Assembly (NCBI GenBank): GCA_934661195.1
Contig: CAKUJD010000004.1
Span: 62,001 to 126,000 of the forward strand
Direction: 5' to 3'
Length of the DNA: 64,000 nt
DNA from: an uncultured Muribaculaceae bacterium
Lineage (GTDB): Bacteria > Bacteroidota > Bacteroidia > Bacteroidales > Muribaculaceae
Under the pieces are notes generated by a model, which had not been told where the DNA came from, did no database searches, and was given only the letters and a program-made list of their open reading frames with translations. Within the stretch, counting starts at the first letter, position 1; each line of letters opens with the position of its first letter. Of this stretch, positions 8,423 to 16,986 are shown piece by piece. The translations under genes and the position numbers were made by a program.

Positions 8423-9667
8423 TCACTGCTGTGTTTGCTTTATGCTCACCATTTTGCCGATAAACAGTATGGCGCCGCTGTTGCGCTCACGAATTATGTA
8501 AACAAACGGGCTGTCAACAATAAACTGATGGGCAGTGATTGTTGCCGTAATCCCTCCCTTTACCGATGTTGCTGTTGCCACTTCCGTTCCCTGTTCGTTT
8601 ACTTCTATTCTGCTATTTTGCCTGGCCTCTGTGAGCATAAAATTTGTGGCCTTTATCAGTTTGCTGAAATCAGCGCTGCTACTGAATGCCGACTTTATGC
8701 CCATCGCCTTAAACACGCCCATCATGTCGTAGTCGAATGCGGCCTCAAACCTGGGCAGGCCCACATTATATTCGCCTTCCTTTGACGATGAAGCACCCGC
8801 AAGCATCTCATTTATTTGCTTAAGGGTGAGCGACTTTATGCAATCGTTGATGTTTATTTTCTCATTCGGAATCAAAATATCCATCTCATAGCATTGGTTG
8901 CCATACGGCAACTGAAGCAGGCTCACGCCAGTGGTGTCGTCGTAGTGCTGGAAATAAAAGTCCTCAAACATGAAAACCACCCGCTCGCGCTCATTCTTGA
9001 TATTATAGAACGCATGCATGCGTTTTTCTCCAAACGGATTCGTCCACATGCCGTGGAAATAGGTGGCATTGAGCGCATAAAGCTTTGCCCTCGGATCTAA
9101 GCTACTGAACATCGACGGAATCATGCCTTTGGTTCCATCGCTCACCCACTTGTTGATGGCGTCTGTGGCTTTCGACGACGAGAAGTCAATGCTTTTGCAG
9201 CTCGCACCATAGTAAGTGGCACAATTTTGCCTGAACTTTTCTAATGCCTCATAGCCCTTGTTGAGCCATATAGAATTGGCCGACAGCAGCTTTGAATTAG
9301 GGTCGGCCTTGGCGAGGCCTGAGCGCAAGTGCTCAATGTAGCTGTTGATTTCGTCCACATTGTCGCCCATCCTCAGTGCGTCAACTATCTCTTGCCGCGT
9401 GGTGCCATCAGCGCCGTTTGCCACCATTGCCAGCACCTGCATGGCGCTGTAGGGCGACACAAGTGTGTTTTTTTCTTCGCGGCCCTGATTCAGTGCTTTA
9501 AACAGGTCAAGAGCAAATTCGTTAGCCGAAGCAGCCATCTGCTGCTCCTGCGGCGTAAGCTGCAGCGGTTCGCCCTGGATGGAACTCGGTTCATTTGTTT
9601 CGTTGCAAGCCGTGGCCGCAAACAGCAGTACAAACCCACCCAGTAATAATTTGATTTTACGGTTCAT
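8423..9667 (-). CDS. Serpin-family protease inhibitor, lipoprotein (copy 2)
   Basis: A 414-residue tandem paralogue of the neighbouring serpin with the same lipoprotein signal and core motifs. Its reactive loop differs: hinge EQGTEVATAT followed by SVKGGITATITAHQF, with Ile in place of Tyr at the predicted P2 and Gly for Asp at P4. Residues about 294-352 (GASSSKEGEYNVGLPRFEAAF and the stretch before the loop) also diverge from copy 1. It sits 23 bp after the C10 cysteine protease gene. The leader before each serpin start (a T-rich stretch, then AGTTGGTTATTA read on the plus strand) is identical, so duplication included the ribosome-binding region. A hinge compatible with inhibition and a distinct loop suggest a different protease target. 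Confidence 0.95.
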   Translation of the reverse strand: MNRKIKLLLGGFVLLFAATACNETNEPSSIQGEPLQLTPQEQQMAASANEFALDLFKALNQGREEKNTLVSPYSAMQVLAMVANGADGTTRQEIVDALRMGDNVDEINSYIEHLRSGLAKADPNSKLLSANSIWLNKGYEALEKFRQNCATYYGASCKSIDFSSSKATDAINKWVSDGTKGMIPSMFSSLDPRAKLYALNATYFHGMWTNPFGEKRMHAFYNIKNERERVVFMFEDFYFQHYDDTTGVSLLQLPYGNQCYEMDILIPNEKININDCIKSLTLKQINEMLAGASSSKEGEYNVGLPRFEAAFDYDMMGVFKAMGIKSAFSSSADFSKLIKATNFMLTEARQNSRIEVNEQGTEVATATSVKGGITATITAHQFIVDSPFVYIIRERNSGAILFIGKMVSIKQTQQ

Positions 9668-9690
9668 AATAAATCTTTTTTAGTTGGTTA

Positions 9691-11148
9691 TTAATTGTCT
9701 GTGATATCATACAGCATTTTTCTAACTTTAATTGCTGTATATCTCGTATTGCCAATCCTCCATTGGGGTTCGTACACAGTTGTTACAGATGGGTATGAGC
9801 CTGCAAAGTCCTCTCCTCCCATATTATGAGTTTTTGCTAAATAAAATGTGTTATTGTAGCTTGGTCCATACCCCCAATTAATAAGGATATAAGTTCTCGT
9901 ATTGCCACTCATATTCACCTGCTTTTCCTTATCTCCATATACCCCTTGGTCAAACCTCCATTGTTCACAACGATTAAACTCCTCCTCCGTTATAACATGG
10001 CCATCGTCCCAAACATAATTTACCACCAAGCGGTCATCAAATATTCTGCCTCCATCTATTATATATGCATGCCCTGTATCCTCTTCCTTTTTCGTAGAAT
10101 CATTATATATGTATGAAGAAATGTATACTGGAGCATGATTTCTCAAATCACCAATAATAATATCTAAATCGTACTTATCAGTTTCTTTGACCGACAGTTT
10201 ATATGCGTTTAAAACTTTTTTTGCATTGTTTGATTTAGTAGCAGAGCCAGACAACGCATATTTTGTGCCTAACTGCGAACCCATATACCTAAGAAATATA
10301 TTCCTTACATCGTTTATGATTTCATCTGCGTATATTTCGTTCCAAGCGGATTCAGAGAAGTTTTCCACCTCAAATGCTGAATTTTCAGGTGTAGGTATGC
10401 GTGCATACGTTGGTATGGCAATACCCTTACTGTTTTTAGTCCTATAATGAGCTACAATTTGGCCACAAGCCACAGGGGCACACCCCAAAGGGGTCTGTTT
10501 CCAAACACCTTTACTATTTTTTGCATACGGAGTATAGGTATTGTATGGGAAGCTCTGATCCCAGTCACTTTTTATTATGTGCGGAATGTCTTCTGTTTCG
10601 GTGACATAAGTTGTGTCTACCGGCATCCACATCCCTTGGCCGTAGGCCGAGCGCCTTTTCACCACCGACTTTTTACCTGAATTTGCATCTTTTGGCGTTG
10701 CAAAAAAACTCCAAGTATAGTCTTGGGTTGCTATGTCCTTATGCCTTATTTCCTGAAGCCAGTCGAGAAGCCCCAATACGTTTTGTGTGGTCGGGCTTTC
10801 TGTGTCAAGCATATTCAACTCTCCATCGTCGGCAAACATAAGCATTGGACTGACCCTTGTATCTGCCGACACAAGCATCCATCCCTTTTGCAATGCCACA
10901 CGATAGGCCAGCGTGTCTCCTTCTCTGGCGAGCGGAACCACGCTCTTTGTTTTCCCAGCCAAGCCTTTTGCCTTTAGAAACCGGCCAAGCATTGCTTGGC
11001 TGACGCTGTTGCCATTGGCATAGCCGATGTTTTCCACTTGACGCATTATTGATGCGCCATCGCTCATGCTGAGCACGTCTGAATCGTTGCAGGCTGTGAG
11101 TGCCAGCAGTGCCGATGCGAGTGCGAGGGTTAGATAAATCCTGTTCAT
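9691..11148 (-). CDS. C10 (streptopain-like) cysteine protease, lipoprotein
   Basis: A 485-residue protein with lipoprotein signal MNRIYLTLALASALLALTAC (Cys20), an N-terminal propeptide (about 21-190, including GWMLVSADTRVSPMLMFAD, typical of C10 prodomains) and a papain-like catalytic domain. The nucleophile is Cys223 in TPLGCAPVACGQIVAHYR, His360 lies in DTGHAYIIDGG, and the Asn/Trp pair is at 424-425 in INWGYGPSYNNTFYL. This fits peptidase family C10 (streptococcal SpeB, Bacteroides Bfp proteases). About 60 residues separate the His and Asn/Trp motifs. Base composition is AT-richer than neighbouring genes, suggesting acquisition. It heads a likely operon with two serpins that could protect the cell from it or act beside it. 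Confidence 0.88.
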   Translation of the reverse strand: MNRIYLTLALASALLALTACNDSDVLSMSDGASIMRQVENIGYANGNSVSQAMLGRFLKAKGLAGKTKSVVPLAREGDTLAYRVALQKGWMLVSADTRVSPMLMFADDGELNMLDTESPTTQNVLGLLDWLQEIRHKDIATQDYTWSFFATPKDANSGKKSVVKRRSAYGQGMWMPVDTTYVTETEDIPHIIKSDWDQSFPYNTYTPYAKNSKGVWKQTPLGCAPVACGQIVAHYRTKNSKGIAIPTYARIPTPENSAFEVENFSESAWNEIYADEIINDVRNIFLRYMGSQLGTKYALSGSATKSNNAKKVLNAYKLSVKETDKYDLDIIIGDLRNHAPVYISSYIYNDSTKKEEDTGHAYIIDGGRIFDDRLVVNYVWDDGHVITEEEFNRCEQWRFDQGVYGDKEKQVNMSGNTRTYILINWGYGPSYNNTFYLAKTHNMGGEDFAGSYPSVTTVYEPQWRIGNTRYTAIKVRKMLYDITDN

Positions 11149-11207
11149 GTCACTCCTGTTTAGGGGTTAGTATATCGGGATTGTTTTAATCAAGTGGTTT
11201 TCTGGGC

Positions 11208-11238
11208 CAAATATATGCACTTTTTCTCATCTGCACAA
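11208..11238 (-). promoter_or_regulatory. Promoter of the C10 protease-serpin operon
   Basis: On the minus strand TTG (11236-11238), 20 bp and TATATTTG (11208-11215) fit the Bacteroidetes consensus. Transcription should begin near 11201, about 50 nt upstream of the protease ATG. No comparable promoter is seen in the short gaps before either serpin, so all three genes may depend on this one. Confidence 0.75.
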
Positions 11239-11385
11239 ATAAAATCGTTTTTTCTGGGAAAAAATTATTTTTCTATGGTTCAACGGGTTGCAAACGGCAA
11301 CCATAACAAAAAACAATGATGCCGACAAGCACGCATTTGCGCGGATGCCGGCATCATTACGGTAGGAGAATATCTTTAGCTGTTT

Positions 11386-11934
11386 TTACTTCTTGAAGTA
11401 GCGGTTATACAGGCCCTCGAAGCCTTTGCCGTGGCGAGCCTCGTCCTTGGCCATCTCGTGAACTGTGTCGTGGATGGCGTCGAGGTTGTGCTGCTTGGCG
11501 AGCTTGGCGATGCGGAACTTGTCGGCGCAAGCGCCCGACTCAGCGAGCATGCGCTTCTCAACGTTGGTCTTGGTGTCCCAAACCACTTCGCCCAGCAGCT
11601 CGGCAAACTTGGCTGCGTGCTCGGCCTCTTCCCAAGCATAGCGCTTGAATGCCTCTGCGATTTCGGGATAGCCTTCGCGGTCGGCCTGGCGCGACATGGC
11701 CAGATACATACCCACCTCCGAGCACTCGCCGTTGAAGTGAGCCTTCAGGCCCTCGAGCACCTCGGCGTCAACGCCCTTGGCTACACCAAGTTCGTGCTCA
11801 GTCTCGAAAAGGAGGCCATCCTCTTTGAGTTCTTTGAACTTGCTTGCGGGCACGCCGCACTGCGGGCACTTCTCGGGAGCTGTTTCACCTTCTGCTACAT
11901 AACCACACACTGTGCATATCCATTTCTTTGCCAT
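11386..11934 (-). CDS. Reverse rubrerythrin (NADH peroxidase-type)
   Basis: A 182-residue protein with an N-terminal rubredoxin-like iron site (Cys7, Cys10, Cys23, Cys26: CTVCGY and CPQCGV) followed by a ferritin-like di-iron domain with Glu-rich helices ([25 protein letters not shown], then [14 protein letters not shown] and [14 protein letters not shown]). This domain order is the reverse of classical rubrerythrin. Such enzymes reduce hydrogen peroxide in anaerobes, drawing electrons from NADH through redox partners. It lies 72 bp downstream of a PerR-like repressor in the same direction, which fits peroxide-responsive co-regulation. Confidence 0.94.
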   Translation of the reverse strand: MAKKWICTVCGYVAEGETAPEKCPQCGVPASKFKELKEDGLLFETEHELGVAKGVDAEVLEGLKAHFNGECSEVGMYLAMSRQADREGYPEIAEAFKRYAWEEAEHAAKFAELLGEVVWDTKTNVEKRMLAESGACADKFRIAKLAKQHNLDAIHDTVHEMAKDEARHGKGFEGLYNRYFKK

Positions 11935-12006
11935 AATAGTAATTTTTTTAAAAGTTGTTTTGTTCTGTGTTTTATTTGTAAGTAATCTCGAAAATTGAAT
12001 TGTCGC

Positions 12007-12444
12007 TTAGTTTTGCTGCGCCTTGGCCTGCGCTTTTAGCTTTCGGCTGCAGTCTTCACAAATTCCAATGTAGCTGAGCTGCACATCATCCACCTTGCAC
12101 CCTGCCGGCAGCTGCGACGGACGGCGGAGGCTGCTCTCGAGCGGGAGGTCGGCAATGCGGCCGCAATGGCGGCACATGAAGTGGGCGTGCGGGGCGGTGT
12201 AGCCGTCGTAGTGCACGTTGCGGCTGTCGATGGTGAGCGCCAGAGCGGCATTGTTCTGCGCCAGCAGCTCGAGGGTGTTATACACCGTGGTGCGGCTCAG
12301 GGTGGGCACCTCTTCCAGCAAGTCGCGGTAGATGACGTCGACCGTGGGATGGGTGCGGTGGGTGAGCAGATAGTCCATGATAGCCACTCGCTGCACCGAC
12401 GGCCTGATGCCGTGCTTTATGAGATGTTGGGTTGCTGTGTCCAT
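12007..12444 (-). CDS. Fur-family transcriptional regulator, PerR-like
   Basis: A 145-residue Fur-superfamily repressor. The winged helix carries TLSRTTVYNTLELL, and the structural zinc site is Cys91-x2-Cys94 and Cys129-x2-Cys132. Metal-sensing positions look PerR-like: Asp80, His86 and His88 (HYDGYTAPHAHF) plus Asp99. PerR proteins sense peroxide by iron-catalysed histidine oxidation. The downstream rubrerythrin gene supports that reading, although Fur or Zur cannot be excluded from sequence alone. The upstream region contains an AT-rich dyad-like stretch (TATAATTATTT near 12484) that could be a self-operator but is too weak to annotate. Confidence 0.88.
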   Translation of the reverse strand: MDTATQHLIKHGIRPSVQRVAIMDYLLTHRTHPTVDVIYRDLLEEVPTLSRTTVYNTLELLAQNNAALALTIDSRNVHYDGYTAPHAHFMCRHCGRIADLPLESSLRRPSQLPAGCKVDDVQLSYIGICEDCSRKLKAQAKAQQN

Positions 12445-12632
12445 TATCTGTAATCAGTTGAAATTTGCAATTATTTTTGTTTCTATAATTATTTCGTTTT
12501 TGAAAACATTACAAAATTACAACCATTCAATATATCATGCAAGTTTTTCGGCCACTTTTTTCAAAAAAATTTTGCCACTAAAGGCGAGCTCTCGCACAAT
12601 CATCTAATAACCAATTATTTATACAGCGACAA

Positions 12633-12678
12633 AAAAATCAGACTTTCAGTGCACCATTGTGCCGAAAGTCTGATTTTT
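12633..12678 (-). terminator. Intrinsic terminator downstream of metG
   Basis: A perfect 15-bp inverted repeat (arms 12633-12647 and 12664-12678, core CAGACTTTC/GAAAGTCTG) flanked by A/T runs. On the minus strand the stem is followed by a T tract, so it ends metG transcription before the perR promoter region. Confidence 0.85.
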
Positions 12679-12706
12679 AGCTTTTAAATATATATGTGTG
12701 GGGGGT

Positions 12707-14752
12707 CTACTTAACCTGCACGCCGGGCTTAACCTCGCCTTGGGGGCCAATCACCACCAGGCGGCCGTCGGCGTCTTCGGCACTGAGTATCATGCCTTGC
12801 GACTCAATGCCTTTGAAGGTGCGCGGCGGGAAGTTGGCAATAAAGCACACTTCCTTGCCCACGAGGTCTTCGGGCTTGTAGTATTTCGCTATGCCCGACA
12901 CTATGGTGCGGCCCTTGAGGCCGTCGTCGATTTTGAACTGCAGCAGTTTGTCGGCCTTTTTCACCTTGCTGCACTCCAGCACCTTGCCCACGCGGATGTC
13001 GAGCTTCTGGAAGTCTTCAAACGCCACATTTGGCCCTATGGCACGCGGAGTGAAGTTGTTGATGATGTTTTCCTGCTTTATGCGCTCGAGGCGTGCGATT
13101 TGTGCGTCAACCACCGAGTCATCGATTTTCTCGAACAGCAGTTGCGGCTTCTGCACCTCGGCTCCGGCGGGCAGAATGTCGACGGTGCCAAGCTTGTCCC
13201 AGTTGGCCTCGGGCATGTTGAGCATGGCACGCAGCTTCTGGGCCGAGAAGGGCAGGAACGGCTCGAAGGCTATGGCCAGATTGGCCGTGATTTGCAGCGC
13301 GAGGTTCATGATTGTGGCCACACGCGCCATGTCAGTCTTGGCCAGCTTCCACGGCTCGGTGTCGGCCAGATACTTGTTGCCGATGCGGGCAAGGTTCATG
13401 GCCTCCTTCAAGGCTTCGCGGAAGTGGAAGTGCTCGATGTCGTTGCCAAGTTTCTCCTTCACGTCCTTAAATTCGGCAATCACTGCCTTGTCGGCCTCGG
13501 TGAGCTCGCCAGCCTCAGGCACTTTGCCGCCAAAAAACTTGTGCGTCAGCACCAGGGCGCGGTTCACAAAGTTGCCAAGGATTGCCACCAGCTCGTTGTT
13601 GTTGCGGGCCTGGAAGTCGCGCCAAGTGAAGTCGTTGTCCTTGGTCTCGGGAGCATTGGCGGTGAGCACATATCGCAGCACGTCTTGCTTGCCTGGGAAC
13701 TCCTCAAGATACTCGTTGAGCCAAATGGCCCAGTTGCGGCTGGTGCTTATCTTGTCGCCCTCAAGGTTGAGAAACTCGTTGGCCGGCACATTCTCGGGCA
13801 GCTGGTATGACCCCTCGGCCATGAGCATAGCAGGGAATATGAGGCAGTGGAACACTATGTTGTCCTTGCCGATGAAGTGGATTATGCGGGTGTCCTTGCT
13901 CTTCCAGTATTTTTCCCAAGTGTCGGGCAACAGCTCCTTGGTGTTGCTGATGTAGCCGATGGGGGCGTCGAACCACACATACAGCACCTTGCCCTCAGCG
14001 CCCTTCACGGGCACCGGAATGCCCCAGTCGAGGTCGCGCGTCACGGCGCGGGGCTGCAAGTGCTCGTCGAGCCACGACTTGCACTGGCCATACACGTTGG
14101 GCTTCCACTCCTTGTGGTCCTCAAGAATCCACTTGCGCAGAGCCGGCTCCCACTTGTCGAGGGGCATGTACCAGTGCTTGGTTTCGCGCAGCACGGGCAC
14201 GTTGCCGGTGATTGCGCTCTTGGGGTTGATGAGGTCGGTGGCATTAAGGCTGGTGCCGCACGCCTCGCACTGGTCGCCATAGGCGTGGTCGAAGCCGCAG
14301 TGGGGGCAGGTGCCAATCACGTAGCGGTCGGCCAGAAACTGGTGGGCCTCCTCGTCATAAAGCTGCTTGGTGGTCTTCTCCACAAACTCACCCTTGTCGT
14401 AGAGCTTGCGGAAGAAGTCGCTCGCCGTCTGCTCGTGAATTTTGCTTGTGGTGCGCGAATAGATGTCGAACGATATGCCCAGGCCCTTGAACGAGTCCTT
14501 GATTATCTTGTGATAGCGGTCTACGATGTCTTGCGGCGTTACGCCCTCTTTCTTAGCCTTTATGGTAATGGGCACTCCGTGCTCGTCACTGCCGCCCACA
14601 AACACCACGTCTTCGCCCTTGAGGCGCAGATAGCGCGTGTAGATGTCGGCAGGCACATACACGCCGGCCAGGTGGCCTATGTGCACCGGCCCGTTGGCGT
14701 AGGGAAGCGCAGCCGTCACCAGCGTGCGCGCAAATTTCTTCTCCTTGTCCAT
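12707..14752 (-). CDS. metG: Methionyl-tRNA synthetase
   Basis: A 681-residue class I aminoacyl-tRNA synthetase. The HIGH motif is [14 protein letters not shown] near the start, a zinc knuckle follows ([18 protein letters not shown]), and the KMSKS loop is present as [10 protein letters not shown]-terminal Trbp111-like tRNA-binding domain starts around [14 protein letters not shown], giving the long dimeric form. The frame is open up to 14800, but the ATG at 14750-14752 ([21 protein letters not shown]) places HIGH at the usual position. A -7 element lies about 45 bp upstream and a strong terminator follows the gene, so it is probably monocistronic. Confidence 0.97.
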   Translation of the reverse strand: MDKEKKFARTLVTAALPYANGPVHIGHLAGVYVPADIYTRYLRLKGEDVVFVGGSDEHGVPITIKAKKEGVTPQDIVDRYHKIIKDSFKGLGISFDIYSRTTSKIHEQTASDFFRKLYDKGEFVEKTTKQLYDEEAHQFLADRYVIGTCPHCGFDHAYGDQCEACGTSLNATDLINPKSAITGNVPVLRETKHWYMPLDKWEPALRKWILEDHKEWKPNVYGQCKSWLDEHLQPRAVTRDLDWGIPVPVKGAEGKVLYVWFDAPIGYISNTKELLPDTWEKYWKSKDTRIIHFIGKDNIVFHCLIFPAMLMAEGSYQLPENVPANEFLNLEGDKISTSRNWAIWLNEYLEEFPGKQDVLRYVLTANAPETKDNDFTWRDFQARNNNELVAILGNFVNRALVLTHKFFGGKVPEAGELTEADKAVIAEFKDVKEKLGNDIEHFHFREALKEAMNLARIGNKYLADTEPWKLAKTDMARVATIMNLALQITANLAIAFEPFLPFSAQKLRAMLNMPEANWDKLGTVDILPAGAEVQKPQLLFEKIDDSVVDAQIARLERIKQENIINNFTPRAIGPNVAFEDFQKLDIRVGKVLECSKVKKADKLLQFKIDDGLKGRTIVSGIAKYYKPEDLVGKEVCFIANFPPRTFKGIESQGMILSAEDADGRLVVIGPQGEVKPGVQVK

Positions 14753-14796
14753 ATATATGCTGCTGTTGCGTTTATTAAATATGTGTATACTTTTTT

Positions 14797-14805
14797 GCAA
14801 AGTTA
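14797..14805 (-). promoter_or_regulatory. -7 element of metG
   Basis: TAACTTTGC on the minus strand matches TAnnTTTG. The best -33 TTG is only 17 bp upstream, so spacing is short. Transcription would start near 14790, leaving a leader of about 38 nt. Confidence 0.5.
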
Positions 14806-14863
14806 CTGAAAATCTTGCAAGTCAACTCCAAAAAGCCGAAAAATAAGGTGTCGCTTATTGGCA

Positions 14864-14896
14864 TTGGCAACCGCGGGAGCGCAAGGCTACCTTTGC
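14864..14896 (+). promoter_or_regulatory. Promoter of the hypothetical gene at 14931
   Basis: TTG (14864-14866), a 21-bp spacer and TACCTTTGC (14888-14896) match the Bacteroidetes consensus and sit about 35 bp upstream of the ATG. This supports the downstream frame being a real gene. Confidence 0.65.
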
Positions 14897-14930
14897 AAAA
14901 AATCATAAAACCACTTTTTTCAACACCACT

Positions 14931-15506
14931 ATGAGCGACACCCTCACACACACCACCATCCAATGCACCGAGGCCCAAATGCTGGCCTTGTGGAAACAAA
15001 TTCTGCACCTCGACGACGTGAGGCGCGACTGCACCGTGGAGCGCGACGACGGCATCGACCTCGACGCGCTGCTCACCACGCGCATCAGGCAGTGGTATCA
15101 CCACCTGCTGCTCACCGGCCCGCTCGAATGGCTGCCTGTGGACGACGTGGCGGCCGAAACCACAATCGGCACCGACTCAGGCGGGTGCGTCACAGCCACC
15201 CTGCCCAGCCGTGCCGTGCGCCCTGTGGCCATGCGCCTCGACGGGTGGCAGCGTGCCGCCACCGAGTTTCACAAGCCTGGCAGCCGCAAGGCAGCGCTGC
15301 AGGCGTCGCCGCTGCTGCGCGGCGGATGCTGCAACCCTGTGGCCGTGGTCGTGGGCGACGGCACCGTGAAACTCTACTCAGCCCCTCAGGGCACCAGCCA
15401 AGCCTCGCTGGCCGAAGCCCGGTGTGTGGCCTGGGCAGCCGACGGCAGCTACCGCCTGGCCACGGCCGCGCTCAGCACCATAGAGCAGTGGGCCAACGGC
15501 ATTTAG
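14931..15506 (+). CDS. Hypothetical protein, 191 aa
   Basis: No family is recognised. The 191-residue protein has no signal peptide or membrane segment and looks cytoplasmic: an N-terminal helical acidic part (EAQMLALWKQILHLDD, then RRDCTVERDDGIDLDALL) and a beta-rich second half with GWQRAATEFHKPGSRKAALQ and GDGTVKLYSAP. A consensus promoter lies 35 bp upstream and codon use resembles the neighbours, which support a real gene. It is divergent from metG and followed by a MATE exporter with its own -7 element. No function can be proposed. Confidence 0.75.
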   Translation: MSDTLTHTTIQCTEAQMLALWKQILHLDDVRRDCTVERDDGIDLDALLTTRIRQWYHHLLLTGPLEWLPVDDVAAETTIGTDSGGCVTATLPSRAVRPVAMRLDGWQRAATEFHKPGSRKAALQASPLLRGGCCNPVAVVVGDGTVKLYSAPQGTSQASLAEARCVAWAADGSYRLATAALSTIEQWANGI

Positions 15507-15530
15507 TGTGCGCAGTTGTGATTTTTTTAG

Positions 15531-15539
15531 TAATTTTGC
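15531..15539 (+). promoter_or_regulatory. -7 element of the MATE exporter gene
   Basis: TAATTTTGC fits the -7 consensus, but no TTG lies at the right distance upstream. It would give a 5' leader of about 75 nt before the ATG at 15622. Confidence 0.45.
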
Positions 15540-15621
15540 ACGCTCGCAGCCAAAGGGATACGCCCCGCTTAGCTGCATTTTTAATAGTAAATGAATAAAC
15601 AAGCGTGTAGATTAATTTTAT

Positions 15622-16986
15622 ATGCAAACAAGTGACAACAAGCGACTCTATGAGCTCGACAAGGAGCCGATAGGAAAACTTCTGTGGAAATACAGCCTGC
15701 CAGCCGTGGTGGGCATCATGGTTATGTCGGTCTACAATGTGGTGGACCGCATATTCATTGGCCAGGGCGTAGGGCCCGAAGCCATTGCCGGACTCGCAGT
15801 GACGTTCCCAGTGATGAACGTGGCTGCGGCCTTTGGCGTGCTGATTGGCGCGGGCGCAAGCGCGCGCACATCGATAGTGCTGGGCATGGGCGACAAGCAG
15901 ATGGCCGAGCGCGTGTTGGGCAACAGCATTGTGATGACGCTGGTGTTCGGCACCATCTACATTGCCTTCTTCGGCGTGTTTATGGACCAGATTCTGCGCC
16001 TGTTTGGCGCCAGCGACGCCTCGCTGCCCTACGCCCGCGACTTCATGACCTACATTTTGCCGGGCCTGCTGGTGAACAACATCACCTATTCCTACAACAA
16101 TGTGATGCGCGCCTCTGGCTATCCCACCAAGGCCATGGTGACCATGTTTATAGGCGCGGGCCTCAACGTGATTCTGGCCCCTATATTCATATTTGTGCTG
16201 CACTTGGGCATCAAGGGCGCAGCCATAGCCACCGACATATCGATGAGCGTGTCGATGGTGTTTGTGCTGGCACACTTCTTCAACAGCAAAAGCGAGGTGC
16301 ACTTCAAACGCGGCATCTACCAGCTGCGGCGCGACATACTGCTGCCCATCATCACCATTGGAGCGGCCCCGTGCATCATCAACACCGCCGGCTGCGTGAT
16401 CAACGCCGTGATCAACAACACCGTGTACCGCTACGGCGGCGACTCGGGCGTGGCCTCGATTGGCATCTTCACCTCGTTCACGCAACTTATGGTGACGTTT
16501 GTGATAGGCGTGTGCATGGGCATGCAGCCCATTGTGGGCTACAACTTCGGTGCGCGGCGCTACCACCGCCTGAAGCGTGCCTACTGGCTGTCGGTGGCCG
16601 TGGGCACCGTGGCCTGCCTGCTGGGATGCGTGGTGGCACAGCTGGTGCCGGGGGCTATCTCGCGCCTGTTTACCGCCGACGAGACGCTCATCAACGCCAG
16701 CAGCAATGCCATGCGGCTGGCCACATGGATGTTCTGGGCTGTTGGCTTCCAGATAGTCACCACCAACTTCTTTGAGTCGCTGGGCGAGGCGGGCAAATCA
16801 ATATTCATGAGCCTCTCGCGCCAGGTGATATTCCTCATTCCGCTGCTGTTCACGCTGCCGCGGCTGCTCGACTACCGCGGTGTGTGGCTGTCGTTCCCCC
16901 TGTCGGACGCATGCGCCACAATAGTGGCCGTGGCGCTGCTGCTGGTGCAGCTGCGCAAGCTCCACCGCCTTGAGGCGGCACGCTAA
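15622..16986 (+). CDS. MATE-family multidrug/sodium exporter
   Basis: A 454-residue polytopic membrane protein with about twelve hydrophobic segments in two homologous halves, as in MATE transporters. Characteristic stretches are PAVVGIMVMSVYNVVDRIFIGQG in the first helix, AGLAVTFPVMNVAAAFGVLIGAG, and in the second half GVASIGIFTSFTQLMVTFVIGVCMGMQPIVGYNFGA, which matches the family's conserved GxxxGxxPIxGYNxGA motif. MATE proteins export cationic compounds using sodium or proton gradients. Its stop overlaps the stop of the convergent BASS-like transporter by 4 bp, leaving no room for a terminator between them. Confidence 0.95.
   Translation: MQTSDNKRLYELDKEPIGKLLWKYSLPAVVGIMVMSVYNVVDRIFIGQGVGPEAIAGLAVTFPVMNVAAAFGVLIGAGASARTSIVLGMGDKQMAERVLGNSIVMTLVFGTIYIAFFGVFMDQILRLFGASDASLPYARDFMTYILPGLLVNNITYSYNNVMRASGYPTKAMVTMFIGAGLNVILAPIFIFVLHLGIKGAAIATDISMSVSMVFVLAHFFNSKSEVHFKRGIYQLRRDILLPIITIGAAPCIINTAGCVINAVINNTVYRYGGDSGVASIGIFTSFTQLMVTFVIGVCMGMQPIVGYNFGARRYHRLKRAYWLSVAVGTVACLLGCVVAQLVPGAISRLFTADETLINASSNAMRLATWMFWAVGFQIVTTNFFESLGEAGKSIFMSLSRQVIFLIPLLFTLPRLLDYRGVWLSFPLSDACATIVAVALLLVQLRKLHRLEAAR

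Noticed and set aside
7147..9667. Possible pseudogene status of one serpin copy
   Set aside because: Both copies are full length with intact hinge regions and signal peptides.
12480..12495. PerR-box-like AT dyad upstream of perR
   Set aside because: The match to TTATAATNATTATAA is partial and the surrounding DNA is AT-rich, so chance is likely.
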